Assembly: GCA_965278945.1 (NCBI GenBank)
Contig: OZ257128.1
Location: 186,001-250,000 of the forward strand
DNA: 64,000 nucleotides
Source: UBA10649 sp965278945
GTDB lineage: Bacteria; Actinomycetota; Actinomycetes; S36-B12
Reading direction: 5' to 3'
Part shown: positions 61,859 through 64,000 of the stretch, one piece after another
How positions within the stretch are numbered: the stretch's first letter is position 1
Layout: each line of letters starts with the position of its first letter
Program-made: the position numbers and the translations under genes
The notes under the pieces: generated by a model
The model's database searches: none
What the model saw: only the letters and a program-made list of their open reading frames with translations
What the model was told of the DNA's origin: nothing

Positions 61859-62670
61859 GCGCCGACCACCGGTACGCGCTGGCGCATCTGTCGATGATCG
61901 CCGTGGCTCCGCCGCGACTCGTCGAGGTGGCGAGCGCTGCGGGATACGAGTACACGGGCTTTCGCCTGACTCCCACGGCCTCGGGAATCGATCACGACTT
62001 CCTCGGGGATAACAAAAAGCTCGCAGGCCTACGTCGCGCTGTCGACGACGCGGGGGTGTCGATCCTCGACCTCGAAGTGCTCCGCATGAAGGAGCCCGAC
62101 GCTTTTGCCGATCCGCGGCCGTTGCTCGAGGCCGCGCAGGTCCTCGGTGCGCGTTACGTCATCACCACGATCGAGGACCCCGATCCGCAGCGGCGAGTCG
62201 ACAGCCTCGCGCGGCTTGCCGCCCTGGCGGCCGAATACGGAACGGGCATCGCCGTGGAATTCATGCTGTTCTCCTCGTCGCCGAACCTTCACGACTGTGT
62301 CGACGTGGTCACCGCATCCGGCGCCGGCAACGTCGTCGTGCTCGCCGATGTCCTCCACCTGGTCCGCTCCGGTGGTTCGCCTGCGGATCTCGCGACCTAC
62401 CCCGCTCACCTGTTCCCATACGCGCAGGTGTGCGGCGCGTCGGGAGCAGGCCCTGCGCCCGACGCGGTCACTGCGCGAACCGAGGCCGTCAACGCGCGCC
62501 TCATGCCCGACGAGGGCGACCTGCCCGTCAGCGAGTTCATCGACGTGCTCGGTCCCGAGGTCGTGCTCAGTGTGGAGTGCCCACTCGCAGGCGAGTCCGA
62601 TCCCGCGGATCCGCTGACCCTCGCGGTGGCGATGCTCGCCTCTGCCCGGCGCGCGGCGGGAGACGCGTGA
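61855..62670 (+). CDS. Sugar phosphate isomerase/epimerase-like TIM barrel
   Basis: The 271-residue xylose-isomerase-like protein has 'VEVASAAGYEYTGFRLTPTA', 'VSILDLEVLRMKEPD', 'AVEFMLFSSSPNLHD', and 'PYAQVCGASG', with Glu/Asp/His positions expected for divalent-metal binding. Family members isomerise keto sugars or keto acids, or cleave 3-keto-glycosides; the substrate is not evident. Confidence 0.83.
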   Translation: MSADHRYALAHLSMIAVAPPRLVEVASAAGYEYTGFRLTPTASGIDHDFLGDNKKLAGLRRAVDDAGVSILDLEVLRMKEPDAFADPRPLLEAAQVLGARYVITTIEDPDPQRRVDSLARLAALAAEYGTGIAVEFMLFSSSPNLHDCVDVVTASGAGNVVVLADVLHLVRSGGSPADLATYPAHLFPYAQVCGASGAGPAPDAVTARTEAVNARLMPDEGDLPVSEFIDVLGPEVVLSVECPLAGESDPADPLTLAVAMLASARRAAGDA

Positions 62671-63404
62671 GCGAACTCGGATCGATCGACGGGCTGCACA
62701 ACGTCCGTGATCTCGGCGGTCATCACACCACCGACGGCCGGACTGTCCGGTCGGGCGAGGTGATTCGCAGCGACAACCTGATCGGACTGACCGATCAGGG
62801 CGAGGCCGAGCTCATGCGGCTCGTGGCGCCGCGAACGGTCGTCGACCTGCGCATGGTGAGTGAGTCCGACGCGCTCGGCTACGAGTTGAGCCACGCGGAC
62901 GTTTCAGTCCTCAAGCATCCGATGACCCCGCAGTCAGGAGTAACGCCCGAGCAAGTCCTGGCTGGGGGAGCGGACAACCTCATCGAGGACTATCTGCGTC
63001 AGGTCGAGGTCAACGCCGATTCGATCATCGCGACGCTGCAACTGATTGCCGATCCGGCGAATCGCCCGGTGATCATTCACTGCACGGCAGGCAAGGATCG
63101 CACCGGGATTGTCGTCGCGGTCCTGCTGTCGATACTCGGCGTAGACGACGAGGACATCGTCGCTGATTATCACGCGACCACCATCAACATGGCACCAATC
63201 GTCGCCAGGATCAGGGCGGCCAACGTCTACCGCGACAACGGGCTTGCCGCCGCGCCGCAGTGGATCTTCGACTCGGAGCCGGAGACGATGCGCGCCTTTC
63301 TCTCCGAACTCGAGGTTCGCTACGGCAGCGCGGAGGGCTGGGCCCTCGCCAAGGGCCTCGGCGCCGAAACCATCGCCGCGTTGCGGGAGTCCCTACTCGC
63401 CTGA
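62667..63404 (+). CDS. Tyrosine/dual-specificity protein phosphatase-like (PTP-B type)
   Basis: The 245-residue protein has the CX5R signature in HCTAGKDRTG (Cys139, Arg145) and an N-terminal 'GLHNVRDLGGHHTTDGRTVR'. This is the actinobacterial PtpB/LipA-like family, whose members may dephosphorylate phospholipids or small phosphoesters as well as proteins. It is the last gene of the operon, after the TIM-barrel gene (4-base overlap), so a metabolic substrate is possible. Confidence 0.88.
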   Translation: MSELGSIDGLHNVRDLGGHHTTDGRTVRSGEVIRSDNLIGLTDQGEAELMRLVAPRTVVDLRMVSESDALGYELSHADVSVLKHPMTPQSGVTPEQVLAGGADNLIEDYLRQVEVNADSIIATLQLIADPANRPVIIHCTAGKDRTGIVVAVLLSILGVDDEDIVADYHATTINMAPIVARIRAANVYRDNGLAAAPQWIFDSEPETMRAFLSELEVRYGSAEGWALAKGLGAETIAALRESLLA

Positions 63405-63446
63405 CCGAGCCGGCCCGCCATCGCGGCTGGGCATCGGTGGGACTGG

Positions 63447-64000
63447 CTAGACGATCGTCTCGCCGCCGTCGACGACGAGCGTGTGGCCGGTGATGAAACT
63501 CGCATCGTCGCTGAGCAGGAAGCAGACCGCGGCCGCGAGCTCGCTGGCCTTGCCCATGCGCTTCATCGGCACGTTCTGGCCGAAGATCTCGGCGCCCTTC
63601 TCGAGGTCTCCGCCGCGCGCGATCATGAGCGGAGTCGTCATGCCCGTGATGATCCGGCCGGGAGCAACGCAGTTCACGCGCACGTCGGGAAGTGCCTCGA
63701 GGGCGAACTGGCGAGTGAAGCCGGCAATTGCCGCCTTCGCGGCGCCGTAGGGCACGTTCACCTTGTTGGCGATGAGTGCCGCGACCGACGCGATCGTGAC
63801 GATCGAGCCGCCGCCCCTGGACTTCATCACCGGAGTGGCGTACTTGCACGTGAGGAAGGTGCCGCCGACGTGGACCTCCATCATCTTCGAGAAGCGTGCG
63901 GAATCCCACTCGTCGATCGGGCCGAACTCCGCGTGGCCGGCGGCCGCGAGAACGAGATCGATGCCGCCCATTTGGTCGACCGCCGCCTGCACTGCGGCCT
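63447..64000 (-). CDS. SDR family oxidoreductase (5' end outside window)
   Basis: About 184 residues are visible; the start and the cofactor GxxxGxG motif lie past the window end. Seen are 'LAAAGHAEFGPIDEWDSARF', Ser in 'TIASVAAL', YGAAK and 'ASFITGHTLVVDGG'. It is another classical SDR of the island. Confidence 0.88.
   Translation of the reverse strand, partial: AAVQAAVDQMGGIDLVLAAAGHAEFGPIDEWDSARFSKMMEVHVGGTFLTCKYATPVMKSRGGGSIVTIASVAALIANKVNVPYGAAKAAIAGFTRQFALEALPDVRVNCVAPGRIITGMTTPLMIARGGDLEKGAEIFGQNVPMKRMGKASELAAAVCFLLSDDASFITGHTLVVDGGETIV

Overview
This window is chromosomal DNA from a high-GC, mycothiol-producing actinomycete. MshB is present, GTG starts are common, and the order typA - mshB - fdxA/fdxC - dapC - dapD/dapE - LOG - DUF3117 - O-methyltransferase/htrA - tatB - mrp - DUF1003 - MgtE-N follows, with gaps, the gene order I recall for Mycobacterium tuberculosis Rv1165-Rv1232c. 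The species cannot be named from the sequence alone. I saw no rRNA, tRNA, CRISPR array, integrase or transposase. No gene-free stretch exceeds 240 bases.

Left part (1-28014, housekeeping). The 3' end of typA is followed by a five-gene dipeptide/oligopeptide ABC importer (order C-A-B-D-F), a convergent S9 peptidase, mshB with a small membrane protein, a VanW-type envelope protein, a cysS paralogue, a 7Fe ferredoxin and dapC, gltA, an SRPBCC protein, divergent dapD/dapE, yceI, a LOG-family hydrolase, a DivIVA-like small protein, DUF3117, and the stress/envelope block O-methyltransferase | htrA-tatB, mrp, DUF1003, MgtE-N/CBS. Lysine/diaminopimelate synthesis (dapC, dapD, dapE) is the main metabolic theme. 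Several long palindromes sit between genes here. The most striking are a pair of 68-bp inverted repeats that frame a single AbiEi/DUF559-like gene between the gltA operon and dapD.

Middle part (28047-39549). Twelve co-directional genes with gaps of at most about 35 bases form one probable operon: an EamA exporter, an FGGY (glycerol-kinase-like) kinase, two GlpA/GlpB-like flavoproteins, a HAD phosphatase, a VOC protein, a PEP-synthase-type phosphohistidine domain protein without its ATP-grasp partner, a second VOC protein, DUF3237, an SDR, a KstD/fumarate-reductase-like flavoprotein and a SnoaL-like protein. The pathway is not one I recognise.

Right part (39538-64000). This is a dense catabolic island: two further KstD-like flavoproteins, an enoyl-CoA hydratase, many SDRs, a fused isobutyryl-CoA mutase (icmF) with MarR and 3-hydroxyacyl-CoA dehydrogenase genes, two divergent TetR regulators, an acyl-CoA dehydrogenase, an acyl-CoA ligase, two LLM (F420/FMN) oxidoreductases, SnoaL-like proteins, a [2Fe-2S] ferredoxin, ThuA, a xylose-isomerase-like TIM barrel and a tyrosine phosphatase. 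Together they suggest CoA-dependent degradation of a cyclic or branched substrate (terpenoid or steroid-like) feeding into central metabolism. The substrate is inference only.
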